A stretch of DNA of 20,721 nt, taken from the NCBI GenBank assembly GCA_964383325.1, contig CAYLGY010000048.1:1-20721 (forward strand), written 5' to 3'. The notes below the pieces were generated by a model, which searched no databases, was not told where the DNA came from, and worked only from the letters and a program-made list of their open reading frames with translations. Position 1 is the first letter of the stretch; each line of letters starts with the position of its first letter. Both the position numbers and the translations under genes were made by a program. This DNA is from CAYLGY01 sp964383325 (lineage in GTDB: Bacteria > Pseudomonadota > Alphaproteobacteria > Rhizobiales > Rhizobiaceae). Of the stretch, positions 1 to 7,220 are shown piece after piece.

Positions 1-462
1 ATCGCCCACGAAGGCAGTGACCACGCGGTCCTCGCCCTTCAGGGACACCGCCTGCGCGGCGCCGACGGCCAGTGTCACCCCGTCGGCTAGAATTCCATTC
101 GCACCCATCATGCCGACGGAGAAGTCGGCGATGTGCATCGATCCTCCCTTTCCCCGGTTCGTCCCCGTGCTTCTGCCAAAGAGTTCGGCCATCATTGCTC
201 TCGGACTCGCCCCCTTGGCGATTGCATGGCCATGCCCCCGGTGATTCGAGTGTATGAGGTCGTCGGTGCGCAGGTTCGCGCACACACCCACGGCGACCGC
301 TTCCTGCCCGATTGACTGGTGCACAGGACCGGAGATGAAACCGGCGGTCGCCGATCGCTGGGCCTCCTCCTCGAACTCCCGGATGACCAGCATCGACCTG
401 AACATCCGACGAATACGAGGCAGAGAATCGGTCGCCTCATGAAGTCTCTGCTCTGCAGCCAA
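1..462 (-). CDS. TPP-dependent dehydrogenase E1 component, alpha subunit (partial, C-terminus beyond left edge)
   Basis: This is the N-terminal 154 residues of an E1 alpha subunit of the acetoin / 2-oxo-acid dehydrogenase type, which decarboxylates a 2-oxo acid or cleaves acetoin using thiamine pyrophosphate and passes the acyl group to an E2 lipoyl protein. Recognisable blocks are SMLVIREFEEEA, FISGPVHQSIGQEAVAVG, SNHRGHGHAIAKG, and GKGGSMHIADFSVGMMGANGI. The last is a hallmark of acetoin-dehydrogenase-like alpha subunits. The frame is open to base 1 and stops at GD, probably the start of the GDG TPP/Mg motif. I chose the TTG at 460-462 because a strong Shine-Dalgarno (GGGAGGAG, 468-475) sits 5 nt upstream; later ATGs at 405 and 393 would cut into the family-conserved region or lack such a site. 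It is the last visible gene of the minus-strand catabolic run, 170 nt after the enolase-type gene. The physiological substrate cannot be read from sequence; the beta subunit should lie to the left. Confidence 0.88.
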   Translation of the reverse strand, partial: MAAEQRLHEATDSLPRIRRMFRSMLVIREFEEEAQRSATAGFISGPVHQSIGQEAVAVGVCANLRTDDLIHSNHRGHGHAIAKGASPRAMMAELFGRSTGTNRGKGGSMHIADFSVGMMGANGILADGVTLAVGAAQAVSLKGEDRVVTAFVGD

Positions 463-498
463 TTCGTCTCCTCCCAAATGGATTGCAGTTCAAAGTAT

Positions 499-514
499 TG
501 ATCGTGTTTGATCA
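499..514. promoter_or_regulatory. Inverted repeat TGATC-N6-GATCA upstream of the E1 gene
   Basis: A perfect 5+5 bp inverted repeat with a 6-bp spacer lies 37 bp upstream of the TTG start of the E1 gene, in the 170-nt gap after the enolase-type gene. Its geometry resembles a dimeric helix-turn-helix operator. It overlaps a second small palindrome, TTGAT-C-ATCAA at 508-518. A 6-bp stem (CCACGA/TCGTGG, 529-546) lies just beyond. No regulator can be named; function is inferred from position and symmetry only. Confidence 0.35.
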
Positions 515-632
515 TCAAGCATCGGAGTCCACGAAGATGCTCGTGGTGTGAGCGATCGGTGACCGTGGTATCCCGCAGAATATTTTCGAGTATTCAGAGA
601 GTGGGTCTGCCATGAACTTGATGCCATCTGAA

Positions 633-1733
633 TTAGCCGGTAGCCAATCTTTCCAGCTGGCGTTCGTCCACTTCCACCCCGAGGCCCGGACCATCCCGGC
701 TGTAGGCGCGGCCTCCAATCAATTCGATCCGGTCCTTGACCGTGTCCGTCGCCAGATAGTTGTTAGTCAGACTCAGTCCCCAGCTGGGCTGTCCCCAGAC
801 CGCTGCGACCGCCAGGGTCGCTGCATTGGCTATGCTGGATTCGCCCAGCTTGCCGGAAAGGTTGATTTCTCCACCCAGCGCATGAGTCAGGCGGCATGCA
901 TCCAGGCATCGGACCAAGCCGGCGAGCTTCATGATCTTGAACGAACCGCCCAGTGCCCCTTTCGTCTCGATGAGACGACGGATGTCAGCGATGGAGTGGA
1001 TTGCCTCATCGGCAGCGATGGGCAGGTGGCTGGCTGCCGCGACCTGTATCATGCCTTCATAGTCTTCCGCTGCAACAGGCTGCTCAATGAATTCCGCCGC
1101 ACTCTCTCGAGCGAGGCTCATGAAATTGGAAGCTTGGCCCCTTGACCATCCACCATTGGCGTCGGCACCGAGCATGATGCCGTACCCCAATTGCCGGCGA
1201 AACGCGACCAGCGTCTCAGCTTCTTCGATCAGGTTTCCGTTGGCAACCTTGTATTTGAGCGCGGTATAACCTTCGTCTACCTTGCTGCGGGCCTCGGCCA
1301 GATCAAGCGCCGGATCCCCATTACCCAACAGATGGAGGCATTGGAATTCGCTGGCGCGACGCCCGCCCAACAAGGCATGCAGCGGCAAGCCGGAATTGCG
1401 TCCCACAGCATCGAAAGCGGCCACTTCGACCGAAGCCTTTGCCGCGGGATTCGCAGCCATGGTGGAAGCGATGATTGTCCCGACCCGCCCGAGATCACGC
1501 ACATCCGTGCCGATGAGGGCATCGGCGAGCACTTGCACGGCGGCGACAATGCCGGGCACCGTCTCACCGGTCAGCATCGGGGCGGCAGAAGCTTCACCCC
1601 ACCCGGCGTCCTTTCCCTCCGTCTCCATCCGCACGATGACGGATTCCAGCCGCTCGAAGGTGCGGCCAGCCATACGCATCGGCATGCGCAGCGGCAGGGA
1701 AATCGGGATCGGCTGGATATGCTTGATCTTCAT
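633..1733 (-). CDS. Enolase-superfamily enzyme (mandelate racemase / muconate-lactonizing type)
   Basis: This 366-aa protein has the full enolase-superfamily layout: an N-terminal capping domain followed by a (beta/alpha)7-beta barrel. Superfamily enzymes abstract a proton alpha to a carboxylate, with Mg2+ stabilising the enolate. Visible active-site elements fit the MLE subgroup: K160-Y-K162 on the second strand, metal ligands D191 (DANGGW), E217 (FIEQP) and D242 (AADEA), and the sixth-strand lysine in SFKIMK (K266 or K269). The subgroup contains cycloisomerases, racemases/epimerases and o-succinylbenzoate synthases, so the reaction cannot be fixed by motif. The gene begins 12 nt after the crotonase gene ends, hence the same transcript. 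No good Shine-Dalgarno is seen before the ATG. Its position next to a MenB-like crotonase recalls the MenC/MenB pair, but no menaquinone genes accompany it, so a catabolic isomerase role is my preferred inference. Confidence 0.88.
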   Translation of the reverse strand: MKIKHIQPIPISLPLRMPMRMAGRTFERLESVIVRMETEGKDAGWGEASAAPMLTGETVPGIVAAVQVLADALIGTDVRDLGRVGTIIASTMAANPAAKASVEVAAFDAVGRNSGLPLHALLGGRRASEFQCLHLLGNGDPALDLAEARSKVDEGYTALKYKVANGNLIEEAETLVAFRRQLGYGIMLGADANGGWSRGQASNFMSLARESAAEFIEQPVAAEDYEGMIQVAAASHLPIAADEAIHSIADIRRLIETKGALGGSFKIMKLAGLVRCLDACRLTHALGGEINLSGKLGESSIANAATLAVAAVWGQPSWGLSLTNNYLATDTVKDRIELIGGRAYSRDGPGLGVEVDERQLERLATG

Positions 1734-1745
1734 TGATGGAAGGAC

Positions 1746-2660
1746 CTATTTGCCTCTGGCAGCCTGACGCTCGCGCGCCGCCTGCTTGAGCTCGGTTTCG
1801 TCCGAACGATCGACACCCGCGAGATATTCCTCGACGATCTCCTTGTTGCGCATCCGGAACTGATTGAAGTCCGGTTCGCGCTTTTCGACAAAGGCGTTCA
1901 TGCCTTCCATGGCCTCATCCGAGCCCCAGACATGGGCCAACAGTTCCATGCCGGCGCGCCAGGAGGCGTAGAGGTTGTCGGACTCGTGGTTGAGCGAGGT
2001 CTTGGTCATGCGGATTGTCTGTGAGCTGTGCGACCGGATCCTCGCGCAGATTTCTTCGGTCTTCTTCCTCAGCTGGTCGCGCGGCACGCAGTGGTTGATG
2101 AGACCGATCCTGACAGCTTCCTCAGCTGAAAAGCGACGGGCACCAAAGATCATCTCGCGCGCGAGACGCTCGCCAATGATGCGGGGGATGTATTGCGTCG
2201 CGCCTACCGTGGGACAGGCCCCGACCTTGGCGCCCGTCTGGCCGAATACGGCATTCTCAGAGGCGATGACGATGTCGCACCAGAGCGCCAGCTCGTGGCC
2301 GCCGCCCATGCACCAGCCATTGACCATGGCGATGACCGGGATAGGGACGCCGCGCAGCGTCATGGCGGTGTTGAGCATCCGGTCGTTCCAATGGCTTGCA
2401 GCGACCCAGTTGAGGCGCATCATTGAGCCAAAATCACCGCCCGAGCAGAATGCCTGGTCGCCCGAACCAGTGATCACCACCGAGGCAATGGATGGATCGC
2501 TCTTGGTTGACTGAACCGCATGGGCAATTTCATCGAGCGTCAATTCGCGGCAGGCATTGAACACATGCGGACGATCGATGGTAATCCAGGCAGTCTGGTC
2601 GATTACCTCGAAGATGATGTCCTTGTAGGGAGTGCTGACGGCTTGAGTTATGGAGAGCAT
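1746..2660 (-). CDS. Crotonase-family protein, MenB/BadI-like (enoyl-CoA hydratase/isomerase superfamily)
   Basis: This 304-aa crotonase-fold enzyme acts on acyl-CoA thioesters. The oxyanion-hole elements are visible as FCSGGDF (residues 71-77) and WCMGGGHEL (117-124). FGQTGAKVG (139-147), followed by a REMIFGARRFSAEEA helix and the C-terminal EGMNAFVEKREPDF, resembles 1,4-dihydroxy-2-naphthoyl-CoA synthase (MenB) and the ring-cleaving BadI (2-ketocyclohexanecarboxyl-CoA hydrolase) more than ordinary enoyl-CoA hydratases. Where MenB/BadI carry the catalytic-region Asp (SFDAGYG or SVDPGYG), this protein has ACPTVGA, so Pro150 occupies the Asp position and MenB chemistry is unlikely. About 25 extra residues at the C-terminus (AGVDRSDETELKQ...) are charged and likely helical. 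The gap to the upstream hydrolase gene is 18 nt. A CoA-linked hydratase, dehydratase or ring-opening hydrolase are all possible. Confidence 0.87.
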   Translation of the reverse strand: MLSITQAVSTPYKDIIFEVIDQTAWITIDRPHVFNACRELTLDEIAHAVQSTKSDPSIASVVITGSGDQAFCSGGDFGSMMRLNWVAASHWNDRMLNTAMTLRGVPIPVIAMVNGWCMGGGHELALWCDIVIASENAVFGQTGAKVGACPTVGATQYIPRIIGERLAREMIFGARRFSAEEAVRIGLINHCVPRDQLRKKTEEICARIRSHSSQTIRMTKTSLNHESDNLYASWRAGMELLAHVWGSDEAMEGMNAFVEKREPDFNQFRMRNKEIVEEYLAGVDRSDETELKQAARERQAARGK

Positions 2661-2678
2661 GGCAAGAAATTCCGTTGG

Positions 2679-3860
2679 TCATTGAGTGAGATTGAGGCGA
2701 CGGTCGAGTCCGGCGGGGCGGCCGTTATGCAGGACGTCCCAAAACCAGTCGGCGATGGCGGGATAGGCATCGGCGACGATTTCGCCACCGGGATGGAACA
2801 CGTCCTCGTAGAGCCAGAGTTCCTTCGGACAGGTCAGACTGTCCATGAAGGCGTGGATGTCTTCAGGCGGGCACAATTCGTCCATGTCACCCCCCACCAG
2901 CAGATATGGGCATCTCATCCTGGCGGATTGTTCGACGAAATTCGCATCCATCTGGTCGATGAACTCGTCGAATGAGGCCTCATCCTTGATGTTGGTCATG
3001 TACATGTGGATGCGCTTGAAATTGGGCTGCGCCTGATTGAAGATCACGTCGCTTGGGCCCACGCTCGGCATCTGGCCTGCCACTGCCTTGATGCGGCTGT
3101 CGCCGGCAGCAATCTCGACGCCATAGCGGGTTCCCATGCTGGTACCAAAGATGCCGATTCGGTCGGTATCGACCTCGGGAAGGGTGGAGATGAAGTCGAC
3201 CACCGCCTTGCCGGCCCGGGCATAATTGCCCACTTCGAGCCAGGTCTGGTTGATGTTGCACTCGGCTTGGCCCGGACCATCCATGGCCACGATATTCATG
3301 CCGCGACGGGTGAACTCGTTGTTGAATGGATTGGGGAAGTCTTCCTTTGCCGCGTCCATGCCAGGCGTATAGAGGATCGTCGGCTTGGGGCCGGGTCCCG
3401 GTGCGCGATGAAAGACGCAATAGACGTTCTTGCCGTTCTCGAAGGGGATCACGTGCTTGCTTACCATGCCGTCCATCAGCGCCATCATCTCGGCGTAGCA
3501 GCGCTGCATGCGCGCATGCGCCTCGATCTTCCTGGGATCGCCGTCGACCGGGATCAGGTGCTGCGCGCGCCCCCAATAGAGAGCGGCACGGTGATAGTGC
3601 TGGGATGCGGTGACAGTCTTGCCCTCGGCCTTTGCCTTGTCGCCAAAGGCTTCCTGCTTGGTGGCTTCGCGTGCCCATTCCCGCGGAAACGCGCGGCGAC
3701 CTTTCACCCGATGGAAGACGCGTTCCATGTCGGCATATTTGAAGCCGCGTTCGAGGCGTACACCCATCATCCCGGGATGCAGGATGTCCTCATTGTCGGT
3801 GAGCTTGATAAAGTTATCAAAAATCCAGTTTTGACCTGAGCGTGGTGCCTGTCGACGCAT
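2679..3860 (-). CDS. Alpha/beta-hydrolase, C-C hydrolase/esterase of the 2,6-dihydroxypseudooxynicotine hydrolase type
   Basis: This 393-aa alpha/beta-hydrolase has a long helical N-terminal region (residues 1-135, probably a lid or helical domain) and a C-terminal catalytic core. The nucleophile elbow is GTSMG with Ser241. The acid is Asp325 or Asp327 in GGDMDELC, and the histidine is His356 in VFHPGG. The sequence TPGMDAAKEDF...RRGMNIVAMDGPGQAE matches the layout of the dihydroxypseudooxynicotine hydrolase / FrsA group, whose characterised member cleaves a C-C bond in a diketone-like intermediate of nicotine breakdown; others are simple esterases. It lies between the acyl-CoA synthetase (18-nt gap) and the crotonase (18-nt gap), so it probably acts on an intermediate of the same route. 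The start ATG has no clear Shine-Dalgarno; internal ATGs at residues 31-32 would shorten it. Substrate unknown. Confidence 0.86.
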   Translation of the reverse strand: MRRQAPRSGQNWIFDNFIKLTDNEDILHPGMMGVRLERGFKYADMERVFHRVKGRRAFPREWAREATKQEAFGDKAKAEGKTVTASQHYHRAALYWGRAQHLIPVDGDPRKIEAHARMQRCYAEMMALMDGMVSKHVIPFENGKNVYCVFHRAPGPGPKPTILYTPGMDAAKEDFPNPFNNEFTRRGMNIVAMDGPGQAECNINQTWLEVGNYARAGKAVVDFISTLPEVDTDRIGIFGTSMGTRYGVEIAAGDSRIKAVAGQMPSVGPSDVIFNQAQPNFKRIHMYMTNIKDEASFDEFIDQMDANFVEQSARMRCPYLLVGGDMDELCPPEDIHAFMDSLTCPKELWLYEDVFHPGGEIVADAYPAIADWFWDVLHNGRPAGLDRRLNLTQ

Positions 3861-3878
3861 GGGGCAAGAATACCTTTT

Positions 3879-5861
3879 TCAGTGGGAATGACTGGCGGGC
3901 TGACCCGGCACCCTGGTTGCGGACACGCTGCCAAATGCGTGCCGCAACTCTTCGACACTGCCGGGATTGGAGAGGGAGGTCAGATCGCCCGCTGGCTGGC
4001 CCAGGGCGATGGAACGGATGACCCGTCGCATGACCTTCTGGTTGCGTGTGCGCGGCAGGTCGCTGGCGAAGACAATCTTCTTTGGCCGGTAGGGTGCGCC
4101 AAAATCGCGCGCCAGCGCATCAGACAGCAGTTCGGGCAGTCCTTCGGCATCGGGATTGTTGACTACACAGACGCAAAGCAGTGCAGAGCCAGCGATCGCG
4201 TCGGGGATGCCAACCACGGCGACATCGGCCACCAGCCCCGTCGCCATCAGTGCCGCCTCTAGCTCGGAGGGGCCAGTGCGCTTGCCGGCAAGCTTGATCG
4301 TATCGTCGGAGCGGCCGTGCAGATACCATAGTCCATCCGTGTCGCGCGAAGCGAGATCCCCCTGCACCCAGACGCCTTCGATCTGGCGCCAGTAGCTTTC
4401 GACATAGCGCTCGGGATCCTTCCAGAGGCCGCGTGTTCCCCCGATCGTCGGCCGCCTCATCACCAGCTCGCCCATTTCGCCAACTGGCAACGAGATGCCA
4501 TTCGCATCAACGATATCGACGCCGCCACCGGGAACCGGACCGCCGAAGGAGCAGGGCTTGAGTGGATGATGGTGGGTGCCGATGAGAATGGCGCCACCGC
4601 ATTCCGTGCCGCCTGAATAGTTGAGGATCGGCACCCGGCGCTGGCACACCGTTTCAAAGAACCAGTTCCAGGCTTCCGGCGTCCAGGGTTCGCCGCTGGA
4701 AATGATGGTTCGAAGCCGCGACAGTTTCAGACCGCCCTCTAGCGGGTCGATGCCCGAGCGCATCATCTGACGGACCGCAGTCGGTACAATGCCGGCGACG
4801 GACACGCCGTGGCGCTCACAGAGGCGCCAGAGCCGATTGTGCTGCGGCCAGTCCGGCGTGCCCTCGGCCAGTACCAGGGTGGCGCCCAGCAGGGTGCAGC
4901 CTATGGAAACCTTGGGACCGACAATCCAGCCCATGTCGCTCATCCAGATCAGGCTGTCGCCTTCCTTGACATCGAGGCAGAGCCCCATGTCGAGGGCATT
5001 CTTGACCAGCATGCCGCAATGGGTGTGTACGGTGCCCTTGGGTCTGCCGGTCGTGCCCGATGTGTACATCAGCATGGCCGGCGTTTCGGCATCGAAGGCC
5101 TCCGGCTCGCGAGTGCGCGGCGCGGCCTCGGCGACCGTTGACCAGACCGCATCGAGCGGGCCGGCAGCATTTGCATCGCCTGTACGGTCGAGCAGAATGA
5201 TGTGCTTGAGGCCCGGCGATGTCTCTGCTGCCTCCAGCACGGTCCGGTGCATGGGGATGTTCTTGCCGCGCCGCAGGAACGAGGGGCAGGTCACGACCGC
5301 AGTCGCACCTGCATCCCCGAAGCGCTCGGCCAGCGGACGCCGGCCAAAGCCGGAAAACAGTGGCATGACGATTGCCCCGATCTCGACAATCGCGAGGAAG
5401 GCCGCGACAGCTTCGGGGACCATGGGAAGGTAGAGGCCGACGACATCACCTTTCCGGATGCCGAGGTTTCGGAGAAGGTCGGCCAGTCTGGCAACTTCGG
5501 CGTCAAGACGCGCAAAGCTCCACCGCACGACTCGCTCGTCTTCGCCTTCCCAGACCACTGCGTCGGTATGCCAGCGATCGGTATCGCGGTGACGTCCGAG
5601 ACAGTTCCAGCTGATATTGGTAGTGCCACCAACGCACCAGCGCGGCCATTCCACCCCTGAACGCTCGTCAAGCGCCTGGCTGTAGGTCCTGTCGAAACGA
5701 ATGTCGAAATGACGGATCAGCGCGTCCCAGTACCATTGCGGATCACGATCGGCACGCTTCAGCAGCTGGTGGAAATCCGTCAGACCATGCTGGATGAAGA
5801 ATGACGTGAGGGTCGTCCCTGCCATGAGCTCAGGCGTCGGTTCCCAGGCAAAAGATCCCAT
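3879..5861 (-). CDS. Acyl-CoA synthetase of the acetyl-/acetoacetyl-CoA synthetase group (AMP-forming)
   Basis: This 660-aa ANL-superfamily ligase activates a carboxylic acid as acyl-AMP and transfers it to CoA. The N-terminal part (WEPTPELM..., LTDFHQLLKRADRDPQWYWDALIRHFDI) is an ACS-type N-domain. The P-loop is MYTSGTTGRPKGTVHTH, the adenylate-binding motif NYSGGTECGG, the hinge region GDLASRDTDGLWYLHGRSDD, and the C-terminal catalytic lysine lies in TRNQKVMRR. The position held in acetyl-CoA synthetases by the acetate-limiting Trp (TWWQTETGG) is Gly here, suggesting a larger acyl group. I start it at the ATG at 5859-5861, where family homology (MGSFAWEP) begins, with GGTTGGTGG about 9 nt upstream. 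An in-frame ATG at 5964-5966 overlaps the lysR stop as ATGA, but the extra 35 residues look non-coding and span a perfect hairpin. It is the first enzyme gene of the run after lysR. Confidence 0.9.
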   Translation of the reverse strand: MGSFAWEPTPELMAGTTLTSFFIQHGLTDFHQLLKRADRDPQWYWDALIRHFDIRFDRTYSQALDERSGVEWPRWCVGGTTNISWNCLGRHRDTDRWHTDAVVWEGEDERVVRWSFARLDAEVARLADLLRNLGIRKGDVVGLYLPMVPEAVAAFLAIVEIGAIVMPLFSGFGRRPLAERFGDAGATAVVTCPSFLRRGKNIPMHRTVLEAAETSPGLKHIILLDRTGDANAAGPLDAVWSTVAEAAPRTREPEAFDAETPAMLMYTSGTTGRPKGTVHTHCGMLVKNALDMGLCLDVKEGDSLIWMSDMGWIVGPKVSIGCTLLGATLVLAEGTPDWPQHNRLWRLCERHGVSVAGIVPTAVRQMMRSGIDPLEGGLKLSRLRTIISSGEPWTPEAWNWFFETVCQRRVPILNYSGGTECGGAILIGTHHHPLKPCSFGGPVPGGGVDIVDANGISLPVGEMGELVMRRPTIGGTRGLWKDPERYVESYWRQIEGVWVQGDLASRDTDGLWYLHGRSDDTIKLAGKRTGPSELEAALMATGLVADVAVVGIPDAIAGSALLCVCVVNNPDAEGLPELLSDALARDFGAPYRPKKIVFASDLPRTRNQKVMRRVIRSIALGQPAGDLTSLSNPGSVEELRHAFGSVSATRVPGQPASHSH

Positions 5862-5935
5862 GCGCGACATCCACCAACCAGACTTGCGGTATGGCAGGAT
5901 GATATTGATAGATCCGTCGGGTGGGAAAAGCCCGT

Positions 5936-5957
5936 TTGGCATGGCGCACCATGCCAA
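5936..5957. repeat. Perfect 9-bp inverted repeat with 4-nt loop between lysR and the synthetase gene
   Basis: TTGGCATGG (5936-5944), loop CGCA (5945-5948) and CCATGCCAA (5949-5957) form a perfect hairpin 6 nt beyond the lysR stop and about 75 nt before the chosen synthetase start. In the minus-strand transcript a loose run CTTTTCC follows after a few bases, which is too weak for a standard intrinsic terminator. It could be an operator, a partial terminator for lysR, or an mRNA-stabilising stem. Its arms contain the same GGCAT/ATGCC elements as the repeats near 12200, but in the opposite order. Confidence 0.55.
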
Positions 5958-5962
5958 GTTCG

Positions 5963-6913
5963 TCATGCCTCGTCGGCATCGCTCCGTTTGCGCGATCGGG
6001 CAGGCCTGGAATCCCGTGGCATGGCCGTGACCTGCAGCCTGACGGCGCAATCTGCGATAACCTGCCGTACCGTCTTTATCGCCGGTGAAACCGGAGTTCG
6101 GGACAGATTGGCAAGCACCAGGTCTCGCGTTATCGGCGGATCAACCAGTGGAACTGCAGCCAGCAGCCCGTTCTGCACGTCCTCGTGAACAAAGCCGTAG
6201 GGCACGATCGAAAAGGCCATTCCCTTCGACGCCAGTTCCTTGATCAATGCGACGCTGTCCACTTCGATGATGGTGTTGAGATTGATGTCGAGCTGGCTGA
6301 GCCATGGTTCCATGACTCGCTTGAAGCCATCCGCCATGGCAAGAGGCAGCGAAGCCACGTCAGCGATTCGTACCCCGGTCTTGTCCGGCGGCATTTGCCC
6401 CGGCAGACCGATCAGCACCATTTGTTCACGCACGAGCGGTGTGACATCCAGATTTGCGGCCGCCGAAGGTCGGGTCAGTACGGCAATGTCAATCTTTCCC
6501 TGTCCGACCCATTCCTCCAGGAAGATGCTCAACCCTTCGGTGATCCGAAGGGAGACGCCAGGATAGTTCTTGCGAATTTCATCGATAAGGGCCGGCGCCA
6601 GCATGCCGGACACGGACTGCGGCATGCCAACGACCACATCACCCCGGATCTCGGCAGGAGATGCTTCCACCTCAAGATGGATCTGATCTACGAGATCGAG
6701 CAATGAACCGCCCAGTTCCACGAGTTTCTTGCCAGCCTCCGTCGGAACGACGCCCCGGGGCGTCCGGATCAGGAGCGTCGTCCGGAGCTGATACTCCAGG
6801 GACTGGATATGCCTGCTCAACGCGGGTTGCGCGATATTGAGTGCACGTGCTGCCTTGCTCACGCTCTTCAGACGAACGACCTTGATGAAATACCGGATCT
6901 GTCTGAGTTCCAT
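5963..6913 (-). CDS. LysR-family transcriptional regulator
   Basis: This 316-aa LysR-type regulator probably controls the adjacent catabolic genes in response to a pathway metabolite. The N-terminal winged helix-turn-helix is clear (MELRQIRYFIKVVRLKSVSKAARALNIAQPALSRHIQSLE, written here only as landmarks SKAARALNIAQPALSRHI). It is followed by the typical linker helix and a periplasmic-binding-protein-like effector domain (GDVVVGMPQSVSGMLAPALI... IDIAVLTRP... LPLAMADGF). I prefer the ATG at 6911-6913 (MELRQIRYF), the canonical LysR start, with a GCAGG-like site about 10 nt upstream; an in-frame ATG at 6976 would add 21 atypical residues. The C-terminus is rich in Arg/Asp (RPARSRKRSDADEA). It is divergent from the SDR gene, the usual arrangement for a LysR regulator and its target, and upstream of and co-directional with the synthetase gene. 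Confidence 0.93.
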   Translation of the reverse strand: MELRQIRYFIKVVRLKSVSKAARALNIAQPALSRHIQSLEYQLRTTLLIRTPRGVVPTEAGKKLVELGGSLLDLVDQIHLEVEASPAEIRGDVVVGMPQSVSGMLAPALIDEIRKNYPGVSLRITEGLSIFLEEWVGQGKIDIAVLTRPSAAANLDVTPLVREQMVLIGLPGQMPPDKTGVRIADVASLPLAMADGFKRVMEPWLSQLDINLNTIIEVDSVALIKELASKGMAFSIVPYGFVHEDVQNGLLAAVPLVDPPITRDLVLANLSRTPVSPAIKTVRQVIADCAVRLQVTAMPRDSRPARSRKRSDADEA

Positions 6914-7220
6914 ATAATGCTGACCTGCTCGCTGTCCGTCGTCCGGGCATCCGTGACCAGTGACGCTCTGATGCAAAGGGGGGCTCTGGCCCCTTGAACG
7001 GTCATTTTACGGGACGACCTTGCGATGTAGCAAGCGGCGTTGCCGGACGGTCTCGCGTTCGATCCTGTCTTTCATGGCAGAACCGCTTGACTTCAAAATT
7101 GAACTCGCAGCATGAATCGAACATCTCGTCTCCCCGAGGTCGCGCCGCCAAATTCCAGACCTTCAAGCTACAACACCGCCAAATCCTGATACACGACAGT
7201 CGTAAACAAGGAGACCAGAA
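6914..7220. promoter_or_regulatory. Divergent control region between lysR and the SDR gene
   Basis: These 307 nt hold no convincing gene. A GC stem GGGGC-TCTG-GCCCC lies at 6980-6993. A possible plus-strand -35 box TTGACT lies at 7087-7092 and overlaps the imperfect operator-like repeat TTCAA-AA-TTGAA (7092-7103); a weak CATGAA at 7111-7116 could be the -10. A strong Shine-Dalgarno AAGGAGA at 7208-7214 precedes the GTG start of the SDR gene. LysR-type binding within this region is inferred from gene orientation only; no clear T-N11-A dyad was singled out. Confidence 0.45.

Noticed and set aside
1746..2660. Naming the crotonase menB and the enolase-type gene menC
   Set aside because: The MenB aspartate is missing and no other menaquinone genes are present; the context is catabolic.
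3006..3839. Plus-strand frame opposite the alpha/beta hydrolase
   Set aside because: Antisense shadow of a gene with an intact catalytic triad; Gly/His/Ala-rich without motif.
5862..5966. ATGA overlap of the lysR stop with an in-frame ATG as start of the synthetase
   Set aside because: The added 35 residues lack family homology and the stretch contains a perfect 22-nt hairpin; kept only as an alternative start.
6980..6993. GGGGC-TCTG-GCCCC stem as a terminator
   Set aside because: It lies in a divergent promoter region with no T-run on either strand and no gene ending into it.
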